Origin: Actinomadura coerulea
GTDB taxonomy: Bacteria; Actinomycetota; Actinomycetes; Streptosporangiales; Streptosporangiaceae
Direction: 5' to 3'
Length of the DNA stretch: 64,000 nucleotides
NCBI RefSeq assembly: GCF_014208105.1
Contig: NZ_JACHMQ010000001.1
Location: 6,510,001-6,574,000 of the forward strand
The notes below the pieces were generated by a model. The model had not been told where the DNA came from. It saw only the letters and a list, made by a program, of their open reading frames with translations, and did not search any database. This document shows positions 7,505-17,219 of the stretch, piece by piece. The position numbers and the translations under genes were made by a program. The stretch's first letter is position 1. Every line of letters starts with the position of its first letter.

Positions 7505-8944
7505 ATGCCTGATCTTCGTCATGTGCGCGAACTGCTGCTCGGGGCCGGTTACACCGTCGCGGGGGTGCGCGAGACGCTCGGCCCGGTCGCGGGCGGGGCG
7601 CTGGCGCGGGACGAGATCGTGCCCGCGCTGCGCGCGACGGCCGGCGGCTCGCCGGTCGAGGTGCTGACCCGGTTGTTCTGGCTCCAGGTGCCCGTCCCCG
7701 AGGACGCGGTCGCCGCGGGCGAGCTGGTGGCGGCGGGGCTCGCGGAGGCGTCGGGCGGGCAGGTGCGGCCGCTGCTGCGCGTCGAGCCGCTGGAGGCGGT
7801 GGACGGCGACGGGCACGCGGGCTACGCCGTGTCCGATCTGAAGGTGCGGCCGGGGGACGGGCGCGTCCCGGCGGACGATCACGTGGTGGGGACCGGGGGC
7901 GCGTCCGGGAATCTCGCCCGGCTGGTTGTCCACAGGCCTGTGGACAACGTGCTCGATCTGGGCACGGGCTGCGGCGTCCAGGCGGTGCACGTGGCGGGGC
8001 GGTCGCCGGGCGCGCGCATCACCGCTACGGACGTGAACCCGCGGGCGCTGGAGCTGGCCGGAATGAGCTTCGCGCTGTCCGGCGTGGAGGGGGCGGAACT
8101 GCTGCGGGGGTCGCTGCTGGAGCCGGTCGAGGGCCGCCGGTTCGACCTGATCGTGTCGAATCCGCCGTTCGTCGTCGCGCCGCCCGGCGACCGGAGGTTC
8201 ACCTACCGCGAGTCGGGGATGGCGGGCGACGACTTCTGTCGCCGGCTTGTCGGGAGCGCCTCCCGGTACCTGAACGACGGCGGATATTGCCAGCTCCTGG
8301 CCAACTGGCTGCATGTCGACGGGGTTCCCTGGGAGGAGCGTGTCGGCGCGTGGGTGGACGGCTGCGACGCGTGGATCGTCCAGCGCGACGTTCAGGATCC
8401 GGCGGAGTACGCCGAGTTGTGGCTGCGCGATTCGTGCGAGGCGGGCACGCCCGAATACCGCGCCCGGTACGAGGCGTGGCTCGACGAGTTCGAGCGCCGG
8501 GACGTCACCGGGATCGGCTTCGGCTGGATCACGTTGCGGCGCGGCGAGACTCCGGCCGTCCGGATCGAGGAGCTGCGGCACGCCGTCGAGCAGCCCGTCG
8601 GCGCGTACGCGCACGAGGTGCTGGACGGTCTCGCGAAGGCCGAAGAGTTCTCCACAGCCTGTGGACGACCGCTCGCGGCGGCGCCCGGTCTCGTCCAGGA
8701 ACAGATCGGCCCGCCGGGCGCCGAGGACCCGGAGCGGATCGTCCTGAGGCAGGCGGACCGGCTCCGCCGAGCCGCCGGCGTCGGGACGGTCGAGGCGGCC
8801 CTCGCGGGGGTCTGCGACGGCACCCTTCCCCTCGATCCGCTCCTGGACGCCATCGCCCAGCTCACGGGCATGGACCCCGGCGAGGTCCGCGCGCACGCCG
8901 CTGCCGTCCTGCCGGAACTGATCGCCGACGGCTTCTTCGTCTGA
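7505..8944 (+). CDS. HemK-like SAM-dependent methyltransferase
   Basis: 479 residues. An N-terminal helical region (1-100) precedes a class I methyltransferase fold with VLDLGTGCGVQAVHVAG (149-165) and the SNPPF motif (218-222) typical of enzymes that methylate an amide or amino nitrogen, as in HemK/PrmC and RlmG-type proteins. A further 200-residue C-terminal region is found in a whole actinobacterial family whose substrate is not established. The ATG at 7505 lies 66 nt after the amidase; no strong ribosome site is visible. It ends 20 nt from the convergent pyrD gene. Confidence 0.82.
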   Translation: MPDLRHVRELLLGAGYTVAGVRETLGPVAGGALARDEIVPALRATAGGSPVEVLTRLFWLQVPVPEDAVAAGELVAAGLAEASGGQVRPLLRVEPLEAVDGDGHAGYAVSDLKVRPGDGRVPADDHVVGTGGASGNLARLVVHRPVDNVLDLGTGCGVQAVHVAGRSPGARITATDVNPRALELAGMSFALSGVEGAELLRGSLLEPVEGRRFDLIVSNPPFVVAPPGDRRFTYRESGMAGDDFCRRLVGSASRYLNDGGYCQLLANWLHVDGVPWEERVGAWVDGCDAWIVQRDVQDPAEYAELWLRDSCEAGTPEYRARYEAWLDEFERRDVTGIGFGWITLRRGETPAVRIEELRHAVEQPVGAYAHEVLDGLAKAEEFSTACGRPLAAAPGLVQEQIGPPGAEDPERIVLRQADRLRRAAGVGTVEAALAGVCDGTLPLDPLLDAIAQLTGMDPGEVRAHAAAVLPELIADGFFV

Positions 8945-8964
8945 CCCGAGGGAACGGCCCGGAG

Positions 8965-10034
<1,070 letters not shown>

Positions 10035-10035
<1 letters not shown>

Positions 10036-10046
10036 CACTCCCCCAT
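10035..10046 (-). other. Three-codon mini-ORF overlapping the pyrD start
   Basis: ATG GGG GAG TGA (M-G-E) ends in TGATG, sharing one base with the pyrD ATG. GGGGAG lies 5 nt before the mini-ORF start and GGAGGAG further up, whereas pyrD itself has only a too-close purine run. Ribosomes may reach pyrD by termination-reinitiation. This is inference from sequence only. Confidence 0.3.
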
Positions 10047-10107
10047 CTTTGCTCCCCGCTCCTCCTTCGGGCCTGGCGGCCCTCCATCATCGAGCACTGC
10101 GATGAAA

Positions 10108-11283
10108 TCAGCCCCGGAAGGTGCGGCGGAGGGTGAGGCGGACGTCGTGGGCTGCTTCTCGCATCGTGCGGCGCGCGGCGCGGAGGGGGTCGCCTACGGT
10201 GACCCGCCACGTTGAGCGGATGCCGTGTCCTAGCGGGCGCAGCACGCTCGCGCGTACCCATCGGGCCGGGGCGACGACCAGAACCCGCACTGGCGCGACG
10301 ACCAGCGTCCGCCAGAGCCACCGGAGGATTCGGGCGGCGAGGCGCCAGGCCCCGACGGCCCCCGCGACGATCGGTGCCAGGAGGTAGCGCCACACCGCCC
10401 TTGCGGGCGCGACGATGAGGACGCGTCCGAGCCAGGCCAGGCAGCGTCCGATGAAACTCCACGACCAGGCCACCGCCGCCGCGAAGGCGCGCCGGCCGGA
10501 CGCGAGGACGCCGCCGAGCGCGGCCAGCAAGGCGAGGGTGCCGCGGCCGAGCCGGGCCAGACCGGCCCACAGGGCGCGGGCCAGCCAGGCGAGGCCGAGC
10601 AGCGGCGGGCGCAGGAGGTAGCGCCACAGCAGCACGGCGGGCAGGACGACGAGCACGCCGATCAGCAGGCCGATGCCCTTGAAGAGCAGCCCGACGCCCT
10701 GCCCGAGGACGCCGAGCAGCCAGGCGAGCCCGCGGCCGAGCGCCCTGAGCGGACGCAGCAGCAGGAACGCGAGAAGTCCTCCGAGGCCGCGTCCGAGCAG
10801 GGCCAGGAACCGGCCGATCGGCGCGATGAGGACGCGGTGGATCCACCGGCCGAGCCGTCCGGCCCCGCGTCCGAACCATCGCAGGAAGCCGAGGGCCACG
10901 ACGACGGCGAGCCAGCGCAGCGGCCGGACGAGGAGGAGGTCGAGCAGAGCGGCGATGCCACGTCCGATGGCGGCCAGCAGCCGTCCGGCCGGGGCGAGCA
11001 GCCACCGGTACAGGGCGCGCCAGGCGCCGAGCAGCATCCGGCCGAGGAACCGGCCGAACCGGCCCGGCACCCGCAGGAGAGCGTTCCACGCCGCCCGGAC
11101 GCCGCGGGCCAGGAGCACGACCAGGTCCCAGCCGAGCCGCAGCGGGACCACGACGATCAGCGCCACCACGCGGGCCGGCACGACGAGCCACGCCGGACCC
11201 GCGCCGCGTTCGGTCTCCGGCGCCGGGGGACGTTTCTTCGTCAGGTCGACCGGGCCGCCCGCCGTGTCGTTTCCCGTGGTCAC
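10108..11283 (-). CDS. Highly cationic Trp/Arg/Leu-rich repeat membrane-type protein
   Basis: 391 residues, GTG start at 11283 with GAGGAAGG 5 nt upstream. After a hydrophilic 28-residue head the protein is almost wholly Leu/Ala/Gly/Val/Trp/Arg, with only two acidic residues (D53, D115) between about 30 and 364. It contains internal repeats: 94-123 and 151-180 align with about 18 identities (LAP.GR.LA..GRG...LL.LL.RPLR), and WRYLLxP/VVAP units recur at 220, 287, 299, 328 and 335. The hydrophobic stretches are broken by arginines every 6-9 residues, unlike ordinary transmembrane helices, suggesting amphipathic membrane-lying helices. Third positions are strongly GC in this frame. Function unknown. 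Confidence 0.72.
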   Translation of the reverse strand: MTTGNDTAGGPVDLTKKRPPAPETERGAGPAWLVVPARVVALIVVVPLRLGWDLVVLLARGVRAAWNALLRVPGRFGRFLGRMLLGAWRALYRWLLAPAGRLLAAIGRGIAALLDLLLVRPLRWLAVVVALGFLRWFGRGAGRLGRWIHRVLIAPIGRFLALLGRGLGGLLAFLLLRPLRALGRGLAWLLGVLGQGVGLLFKGIGLLIGVLVVLPAVLLWRYLLRPPLLGLAWLARALWAGLARLGRGTLALLAALGGVLASGRRAFAAAVAWSWSFIGRCLAWLGRVLIVAPARAVWRYLLAPIVAGAVGAWRLAARILRWLWRTLVVAPVRVLVVAPARWVRASVLRPLGHGIRSTWRVTVGDPLRAARRTMREAAHDVRLTLRRTFRG

Positions 11284-11362
11284 CGCTGCCTTCCTCGTCC
11301 ACGGCCGCGGTCCCGCGGCACAAGCATGTGACTCGGCGCGCGGGCGACCGGTTCCAGGCGGT

Positions 11363-11384
11363 TGAACCCGGTCCGAGGGGTTCA
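11363..11384. promoter_or_regulatory. Inverted repeat in divergent promoter region
   Basis: TGAACCC (11363-11369) and GGGTTCA (11378-11384) face each other with an 8-nt spacer, midway between the divergent cationic-protein gene and the lipoprotein gene. A nearby GGAACC on the minus strand (11355-11350) followed after 17 nt by GTCA resembles an ECF-type promoter toward 11283. Both readings are tentative. Confidence 0.35.
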
Positions 11385-11482
11385 CCGTATTCCTCCTCGA
11401 TCCAGGAGCGGCGGCTCCACCTCGATCGACGTGCGGGACCTGGAACCGGAGCCGGGGCCCAGGACGACCTGGAGGACACGAC

Positions 11483-12457
11483 ATGAAATTCCCACGTTGG
11501 GCGATCCCGGCAGCGGCCGCCCTCACGGCGTCGGGACTGGTGCTGAGCGGGTGCGGGCAGGAGAAGGCCGGGGGGAGGCAGAACGCCGCCGGCTCGCGGG
11601 CGCAGGCGCAGCCGTCGGCCGAGCCGTCCGAGTCGCCCGCGCCCGAGCCGACGGTGCTGGAGGTGGCCAGTGTCACCAAGCTCGGCAGGGTCGTCACCGA
11701 CGGCACCGGCATGACGCTCTACCGCTTCGACAACGACACCTCCCGGCCGCCCGCGTCGACCTGCGCGGACGCGTGCGCCAAGGCGTGGCCGCCGGTGTGG
11801 GCGGGCCAGGGGGGCACCGAGGTCAAGGGCGTCAAGCAGTCGCTGGTCGGCAAGGTGAAGCGGCCGGACGGCAAGTGGCAGGTCACGCTCGGCGGATGGC
11901 CGCTCTACCGGTTCGCCAAGGACCGCAGCCCGGGCGACACGAAGGGCCAGGGCGTCGGCGGCACCTGGTACGCGGCGGCCCCGACCGGCAAGAAGGCGGT
12001 CCCGCTCAAGCAGGCGAACGGCAACCGCTGGAAAGGCTGGACGGTCGTCAAGGCCAAGCGGGACCCGAAACTCGGCCTGATCCTGACCGACGGCAAGGGC
12101 ATGACGCTCTACCGATACGACAAGGACAAGAACAGGCCGCCGACGACCAACTGCTTCGGCTCGTGCAAGAAGGCGTGGCCGCCGGCCGTCTTCAACGGCT
12201 GGAAGCACCTCAAGCTCGAAGGCGTCTCGAAGAAGGTCGTCGACTTCATCGAGCGCAAGGACGACGGCAAATGCCAGCTCACCATCGACGGCTGGCCCAT
12301 GTACTACTACGAGCAGGACAAGCAGCCCGGCGACACCAAGGGCCAGGGCGTGGGCGGGGTCTGGTGGGCCACCACACCGACCGGCAAGAAGGCGGTCGGC
12401 ACGGGGTCCGGCAATGGTGACGGGGGCGGCGGAGGCTACGGGTCGGGCGGCTACTAG
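11483..12457 (+). CDS. Lipoprotein with four Lipoprotein_15 (secreted repeat) units
   Basis: 324 residues, ATG 11483 with GGAGG 7 nt upstream. The signal peptide ends in lipobox LSGC (C24), then a Ser/Pro/Glu linker. Four copies of the PF03640-type motif follow: GMTLYRFDND, GWPLYRFAKD, GMTLYRYDKD and GWPMYYYEQD. They form two tandem pairs, each with a Cys pair (CADACAKAWPP, CFGSCKKAWPP) and GDTKGQGVGG(T/V)WY/WA. The tail is Gly/Tyr-rich. The fold is extracellular and of unknown function; relatives often sit near respiratory or sigma-regulated envelope genes. Divergent from the cationic repeat protein. Confidence 0.9.
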   Translation: MKFPRWAIPAAAALTASGLVLSGCGQEKAGGRQNAAGSRAQAQPSAEPSESPAPEPTVLEVASVTKLGRVVTDGTGMTLYRFDNDTSRPPASTCADACAKAWPPVWAGQGGTEVKGVKQSLVGKVKRPDGKWQVTLGGWPLYRFAKDRSPGDTKGQGVGGTWYAAAPTGKKAVPLKQANGNRWKGWTVVKAKRDPKLGLILTDGKGMTLYRYDKDKNRPPTTNCFGSCKKAWPPAVFNGWKHLKLEGVSKKVVDFIERKDDGKCQLTIDGWPMYYYEQDKQPGDTKGQGVGGVWWATTPTGKKAVGTGSGNGDGGGGGYGSGGY

Positions 12458-12496
12458 AGCCGCCACCACGCCATTCCGCCCCTCGGGCGAAGGCGT

Positions 12497-12535
12497 GGAG
12501 GGCAGCGCGGATCGGTCGGGGTCCGCGCACCCTCC
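12497..12535 (+). terminator. Stem-loop terminator after the repeat lipoprotein
   Basis: GGAGGG plus GCGCGGA (12497-12511) pair with TCCGCGC plus CCCTCC (12522-12535), interrupted by a small internal loop, 40 nt after the lipoprotein stop. The following 12536-12731 shows no further feature. Confidence 0.55.
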
Positions 12536-12731
12536 GCGCCTTCTTCATAAGCGCCGAGCTTCACCACACGCCGACCAGGACCTCCCCATATCGGGACCAA
12601 GACCCTTTGCCTTCCGATTACTCTCCGGATCTCGACACTCACGCGAACCGATGGTCGAATGGAGGGCCAATCCCGCCGAGGGTGCGGCCCGGCGAAGTGC
12701 CCGCGGTCCGGTGGGACCACCGGGAGGCCCC

Positions 12732-14111
12732 ATGGGCGAGCGAGGCGACCGAACGGAGAGCGACCAGGCGGGACGCGTCCGGCCCCGGGTGAGGACGGCC
12801 CGGCGGCACGGTCCCGCGGAGCGGGCGCGATCGGCCTGGCTCAGGGGCGCGGTGGCGGCGGCACTGCTGGCCGGGGGGCTCACCGCCTGCGGGGACGGCG
12901 GCGGGGCGCCGAAGCTCACCTGGTACGTCAACCCCGACAACGGCGGCCAGGCGGCCATCGCGAAGTCCTGCACGCAGGCCGCGGGCGGTAGGTACCGGAT
13001 CGAGACGTCCCTGCTGCCGAGCGACGCGACGCAGCAGCGCGAGCAGCTGATCAGGCGGCTGGCCGCCAAGGACTCCGGGCTCGACCTCATGAGCCTGGAC
13101 CCCGTCTTCGTGGCGGAGGCCGCCAACGCCGGGTTCCTGCGCCCCTTCACCAGGAGCGAGGCCGCGCCGCTGACCGACGGAGTGTTCGCTCCCGCGGTGC
13201 GGAGCTCGATGTGGGAGGGCAGGCTCTACGCGGCGCCCTTCTGGGCCAACACGCAGCTGCTCTGGTACCGCAAGTCGGTGGCGAAGAAGGCGGGCATCGA
13301 CCCGAACGCCCCCGACTTCACCTGGGACGAGCTCATCGACGCGGCCGTCCGCACGAACACCGTGATCGGCGTCCAGGGCAACCGGTACGAGGGCTACATG
13401 GTGTGGATCAACGCCCTGATCGCCTCGGCGGGGGGACGCGTCATCAGCGACGCCGAGAAGGGCGACGACGCGAGCATCGACATCGACTCGCCGGCCGCGG
13501 GGCAGGCGGCGACGATCATCCGGAGGCTCGCCCGGTCCTCCGCGGCGAGCCCGACGCTGTCGACCGACATCGAGGAGCAGTCCCGGGCGACGGTCAACGG
13601 CGCGCGCGGCGGCTTCCTGCTCAACTGGGGCTACGTCTGGCGGGCGGAGAAGGGCGACGCCGACGCGGGTGCCATCGGCAAGGACATCGTCGGCGACCTC
13701 GGCTGGGCCCGCTACCCGAGGGTCGACGCACGGCAGCCGAGCAAACCGCCGTTCGGCGGCATCGAGATCGGTGTGGGCGCCTACGGCAAGCACAAGGACC
13801 TGGCCGTGGACGCGGTCCGGTGCATCACCTCGCCGGCCAACATGAAGCGCTACATGCTCGACGAGGGCAACGTCGCCGCCCGCCCGGCGATCTTCGATGA
13901 TCCCGACATCCTCAAGGAGTTCCCGATGGCCCCGCTGATGCGGGACTCCATCGCCGCGGCCGCGCCCCGTCCGGCCACCCCCTACTACGCCGACCTGTCC
14001 GGCGCCGTCCAGAACCGCTGGCATCCGCCCGCGTCGGTGGACCCCGCGACGACGCCGCGCCGGTCCGCGGAGTTCGTCCGGGCGGTCCTGGGCGACCAGG
14101 CCCTGCTGTGA
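12732..14111 (+). CDS. ABC sugar importer substrate-binding lipoprotein, LpqY-like
   Basis: 459 residues, ATG 12732 behind GGGAGG. A long basic n-region leads to a signal peptide with lipobox LTAC (C53). The mature part is a family 1 solute-binding fold: LTWYVNPDNGGQAAIAKSCT at its start, LDLMSLDPVFVAEAANAGFL and APFWANTQLLWYRKSVAKKAG in the middle. Length and operon order match mycobacterial LpqY of the trehalose recycler LpqY-SugABC. It captures the sugar outside the membrane and hands it to the two permeases encoded next. Trehalose is the expected ligand from the family, not proven here. Confidence 0.88.
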   Translation: MGERGDRTESDQAGRVRPRVRTARRHGPAERARSAWLRGAVAAALLAGGLTACGDGGGAPKLTWYVNPDNGGQAAIAKSCTQAAGGRYRIETSLLPSDATQQREQLIRRLAAKDSGLDLMSLDPVFVAEAANAGFLRPFTRSEAAPLTDGVFAPAVRSSMWEGRLYAAPFWANTQLLWYRKSVAKKAGIDPNAPDFTWDELIDAAVRTNTVIGVQGNRYEGYMVWINALIASAGGRVISDAEKGDDASIDIDSPAAGQAATIIRRLARSSAASPTLSTDIEEQSRATVNGARGGFLLNWGYVWRAEKGDADAGAIGKDIVGDLGWARYPRVDARQPSKPPFGGIEIGVGAYGKHKDLAVDAVRCITSPANMKRYMLDEGNVAARPAIFDDPDILKEFPMAPLMRDSIAAAAPRPATPYYADLSGAVQNRWHPPASVDPATTPRRSAEFVRAVLGDQALL

Positions 14112-14139
14112 GGGAAGGCTCGGAAAGGAAGGTGTCCGG

Positions 14140-15090
14140 ATGACGTCCGCAGAGACGGCGCCGAAGCTCGGCCGCGCGGGCGGCGCCCCCGTCCCCGCCC
14201 GCGCGGAGATCTCCGACCGCGGCCGCGCCGAGCGCAGGCTCGGGCTGCTGCTGTCGCTGCCCGCCGTGGTGGTGATGCTGCTGGTCACCGCGTACCCGCT
14301 GGTCAACGCCGTCTACCAGTCCCTGTTCAGCTACCGGATCACCGCGCCCGAGGACCGGCGCTTCGTCGGGCTCGGCAACTACGCGACCGCGCTGTCGGAC
14401 GCCCTGTTCTGGCAGACGGTGCTCACCACCCTGATCATCACCGTGGCCACGGTGGGGGTGGAGCTGGTCATCGGGTTCGCGCTCGCGATGGTGATGCACC
14501 GGGCCGTCTTCGGGCGGCGGACGGTGCGGACCGCGATCCTGCTGCCCTACGGGATCGTCACGGTCATCTCCGCGTTCGCCTGGAAGTACGCCTTCGACGT
14601 GCAGTCGGGGTTCGTCAACTCCTGGTTCGGGCTCGGCGACTTCGCCTGGTTCTCCGACCGCTGGGCGGCCCTGTTCGTGATCATCCTGTCGGAGATCTGG
14701 AAGACGACCCCGTTCGTGTCGCTGCTGCTGCTCGCCGGGCTGGCGCAGGTGCCGGCCGACCTCGGCGAGGCCGCGACGGTGGACGGCGCGACGGCGTGGC
14801 AGCGCCTCAGGCGGGTCACGATCCCCAACATGAAGGCCGCGATCCTCGTCGCGGTGCTGTTCCGGACGCTGGACGCTTGGCGGATCTTCGACAACGTGTT
14901 CGTCATGACGTCCGGCCAGGAGAAGACCCAGGTGCTGTCGTTCCTGACCTACCAGCAGATCATCACCCGGACCGAGCTCGGCCTCGGCAACGCGGTCGGC
15001 GTGCTGCTGTTCCTGTCGGTGGTGCTGATCGCGGCCGTGTTCATCAAGGGGTTCCGGGTGGACCTGTCCCAGGTGCGAGGTGATCGCTGA
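14140..15090 (+). CDS. ABC sugar importer permease, SugA-like
   Basis: 316 residues, MalF-type membrane subunit. An N-terminal cytoplasmic tail (1-40) is followed by about six helices, starting LLLSLPAVVVMLLVTAYPLV. The EAA coupling motif that docks on the ATPase reads EAATVDGATAWQRLRRVTIPNM. ATG 14140 follows the binding-protein gene by 28 nt, with AAGGAAGG upstream. Its stop shares one base with the start of the next permease (TGATG), so the two are translationally coupled. Size agrees with mycobacterial SugA (about 307 residues). Confidence 0.92.
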   Translation: MTSAETAPKLGRAGGAPVPARAEISDRGRAERRLGLLLSLPAVVVMLLVTAYPLVNAVYQSLFSYRITAPEDRRFVGLGNYATALSDALFWQTVLTTLIITVATVGVELVIGFALAMVMHRAVFGRRTVRTAILLPYGIVTVISAFAWKYAFDVQSGFVNSWFGLGDFAWFSDRWAALFVIILSEIWKTTPFVSLLLLAGLAQVPADLGEAATVDGATAWQRLRRVTIPNMKAAILVAVLFRTLDAWRIFDNVFVMTSGQEKTQVLSFLTYQQIITRTELGLGNAVGVLLFLSVVLIAAVFIKGFRVDLSQVRGDR

Positions 15091-15920
15091 TGGAGTCGGC
15101 GCGTTCGAGGTCGCTGTGGATCGTCGCCTCGCTGCTGATCCTGGTGTGGACGGCGTTCCCGATCGTGTGGATCGTGATGCTGTCGTTCAAGCAGCCGAGC
15201 GAGGTCGGCAACGTCCAGGGCTTCTTCCCCAGGACCTGGACGTGGGCCAACTACGAGACGGTCTTCAAGACCGACCTGTTCACCTCGGCGCTGATCAACT
15301 CGATCGGCATCTCGCTGATCGCCACGTTCGTCGGGGTGGTGTTCGCGACGCTGGTGGCGTACGCCATCGCGCGGCTGGAGTTCCCCGGCAAGCGGCTGAT
15401 CCTGTCGTTCGCGCTCGCCATCGCGATGTTCCCGGTGGTGTCGCTGGTCGGGCCGCTGTTCGACCTGTGGCGCAACATCGGCCTGTACGACACCTGGCCG
15501 GGCCTGGTCATCCCGTACATCTCGTTCGCGCTGCCGCTCGCGATCTGGACGCTGTCGGCGTTCTTCCGCGAGATCCCGTGGGAGATGGAGCAGGCCGCGC
15601 AGGTGGACGGGGCCACGTCCTGGCAGGCGTTCCGCAAGGTGATCGTCCCGCTGGCGGCGCCCGGCGTGTTCACCGCCGCGATCCTGACGTTCTTCTTCTG
15701 CTGGAACGACTTCGTCTTCGGGATCTCGCTGACCTCCACCGACCGGGCCCGGCCCGTCCCGGCGGCGCTGGCGTTCTTCACCGGCGAGTCCTACTTCGAG
15801 CAGCCCACCACCGCCATCTGCGCCGCCGCCGTCGTCGTCACGGTCCCGGTCGTGATCATCGTCCTGGCGTTCCAGCGCCGCATCGTGGCCGGGCTGACGT
15901 CCGGCGCCGTCAAAGGCTGA
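15090..15920 (+). CDS. ABC sugar importer permease, SugB-like
   Basis: 276 residues, MalG-type membrane subunit with about six helices, beginning SLWIVASLLILVWTAFPIVWI. The EAA loop reads EQAAQVDGATSWQAFRKVIVPLAAPG, in the usual place before the last two helices. The ATG overlaps the previous stop by one base. The length matches SugB (about 274). It pairs with the preceding permease to form the translocation path of the importer. Confidence 0.92.
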   Translation: MESARSRSLWIVASLLILVWTAFPIVWIVMLSFKQPSEVGNVQGFFPRTWTWANYETVFKTDLFTSALINSIGISLIATFVGVVFATLVAYAIARLEFPGKRLILSFALAIAMFPVVSLVGPLFDLWRNIGLYDTWPGLVIPYISFALPLAIWTLSAFFREIPWEMEQAAQVDGATSWQAFRKVIVPLAAPGVFTAAILTFFFCWNDFVFGISLTSTDRARPVPAALAFFTGESYFEQPTTAICAAAVVVTVPVVIIVLAFQRRIVAGLTSGAVKG

Positions 15921-15929
15921 GAGGAAACC

Positions 15930-17192
15930 ATGGCCGCCATCACCATGAAGAACATCGTCAAGCGGTACGGCGACGGTTTCCCGGCCGTGAACGACGTGTC
16001 CCTGGACGTGCGGGACGGCGAGTTCATGATCCTGGTCGGGCCGTCCGGCTGCGGCAAGTCCACGCTGCTGCGGATGATCGTCGGGCTGGAGGACATCACG
16101 TCCGGCGAGATGGTCATCGGCGACCGGGTCGTCAACAAGGTCGCGCCGCGGGAGCGGAACCTGTCGATGGTGTTCCAGAACTACGCGCTCTACCCGCACC
16201 TCAGCGTGTACGAGAACATCGCCTTCCCGCTCCGCCTCGCGAAGGTCGCCGACGACGAGGTGCGGCGGCGTGTGACGGAGACCGCCGAGCTGCTGGAGCT
16301 GACCGAGCACCTGGACCGCAAGCCCGCGAACCTGTCCGGCGGGCAGCGGCAGCGGGTCGCGATGGGCCGCGCGATCGTCCGGCAGGCCGACGCGTTCCTG
16401 TTCGACGAGCCGCTGTCGAACCTGGACGCCAAGCTGCGCGGGCAGATGCGCACCGAGATCTCCCGGCTCCAGCGGCGCCTCGGCGTCACCACCGTGTACG
16501 TCACGCACGACCAGACCGAGGCGATGACGCTCGGCGACCGGGTCGCGGTGCTGCGCAAGGGCGTCCTGCAGCAGGTCGGGAGCCCGCGCGAGCTGTACGA
16601 GGAGCCGGTCAACCTGTTCGTCGCCGGTTTCATCGGGTCGCCGTCGATGAACTTCCTGCCCGCGTCCGTGGACCGCTCCGGCGAAGGGGTGTTGCTGGAG
16701 ACGCCGCTCGGGCGGTTCGAGCTGCGCGACGCGCGCAAGGCGGCCGCGGTCGGCGACCGGTCCGTCGTGCTCGTCGGGATCCGCCCGGAGCACTTCGAGG
16801 ACGCCTCGCTCGTCGGCGAGGAGAAGCAGGCACGCGGCAGCCTCGTGCGGGTCCGGGTGGACGTGACCGAATGGCTCGGCAACGAGCAGTACGCCTACGT
16901 CCCGTACGAGGCGCCCGAGGACCTCGCCGCCCGGCTGCGGGACCTGTCGCGGGAGCTCGACGGCGACCAGTTGCGGACCCAGGCCGTCGTGGCGCTGGAC
17001 GCGGCCAGCACGATCGCGCCGGGGCGCGGGGCCGAGCTGTGGATCGACACGACGCGGGCGCACCTGTTCGACCCGTCCACGGGCGAGAACCTGACCCGCG
17101 ACGAGGAGCGCGTCGCGCGGCTCGACCGCCTCTCCGAGGAGTCGCGCGCCGCCCACCGGGAGGCGCAGCGCGAGCCGGCCGCCGAAGTCTGA
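15930..17192 (+). CDS. ABC sugar importer ATPase, SugC/MsmK/UgpC-like
   Basis: 420 residues. Walker A GPSGCGKST (37-45), Q-loop VFQNYALYPH, signature LSGGQ (135-139), Walker B AFLFDEPLSNLDAK and the switch histidine VTHDQTEAM are all intact. The C-terminal TOBE/OB region (about 240-400) is typical of carbohydrate CUT1 ATPases that may serve several importers. ATG 15930 lies 9 nt after sugB with AGAGGAAA upstream. It completes a four-gene importer operon (12732-17192). The C-terminal tail (DRLSEESRAAHREAQREPAAEV) is longer and more charged than usual. Confidence 0.94.
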   Translation: MAAITMKNIVKRYGDGFPAVNDVSLDVRDGEFMILVGPSGCGKSTLLRMIVGLEDITSGEMVIGDRVVNKVAPRERNLSMVFQNYALYPHLSVYENIAFPLRLAKVADDEVRRRVTETAELLELTEHLDRKPANLSGGQRQRVAMGRAIVRQADAFLFDEPLSNLDAKLRGQMRTEISRLQRRLGVTTVYVTHDQTEAMTLGDRVAVLRKGVLQQVGSPRELYEEPVNLFVAGFIGSPSMNFLPASVDRSGEGVLLETPLGRFELRDARKAAAVGDRSVVLVGIRPEHFEDASLVGEEKQARGSLVRVRVDVTEWLGNEQYAYVPYEAPEDLAARLRDLSRELDGDQLRTQAVVALDAASTIAPGRGAELWIDTTRAHLFDPSTGENLTRDEERVARLDRLSEESRAAHREAQREPAAEV

Positions 17193-17219
17193 CAGATGCC
17201 GGCCGCCCTCCTGACACAC

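Noticed and set aside
10673..11365. Plus-strand frame opposite the cationic repeat protein
   Set aside because: Arg/Pro/Ser-rich sequence typical of an antisense shadow; the minus strand has the ribosome site and third-position bias.
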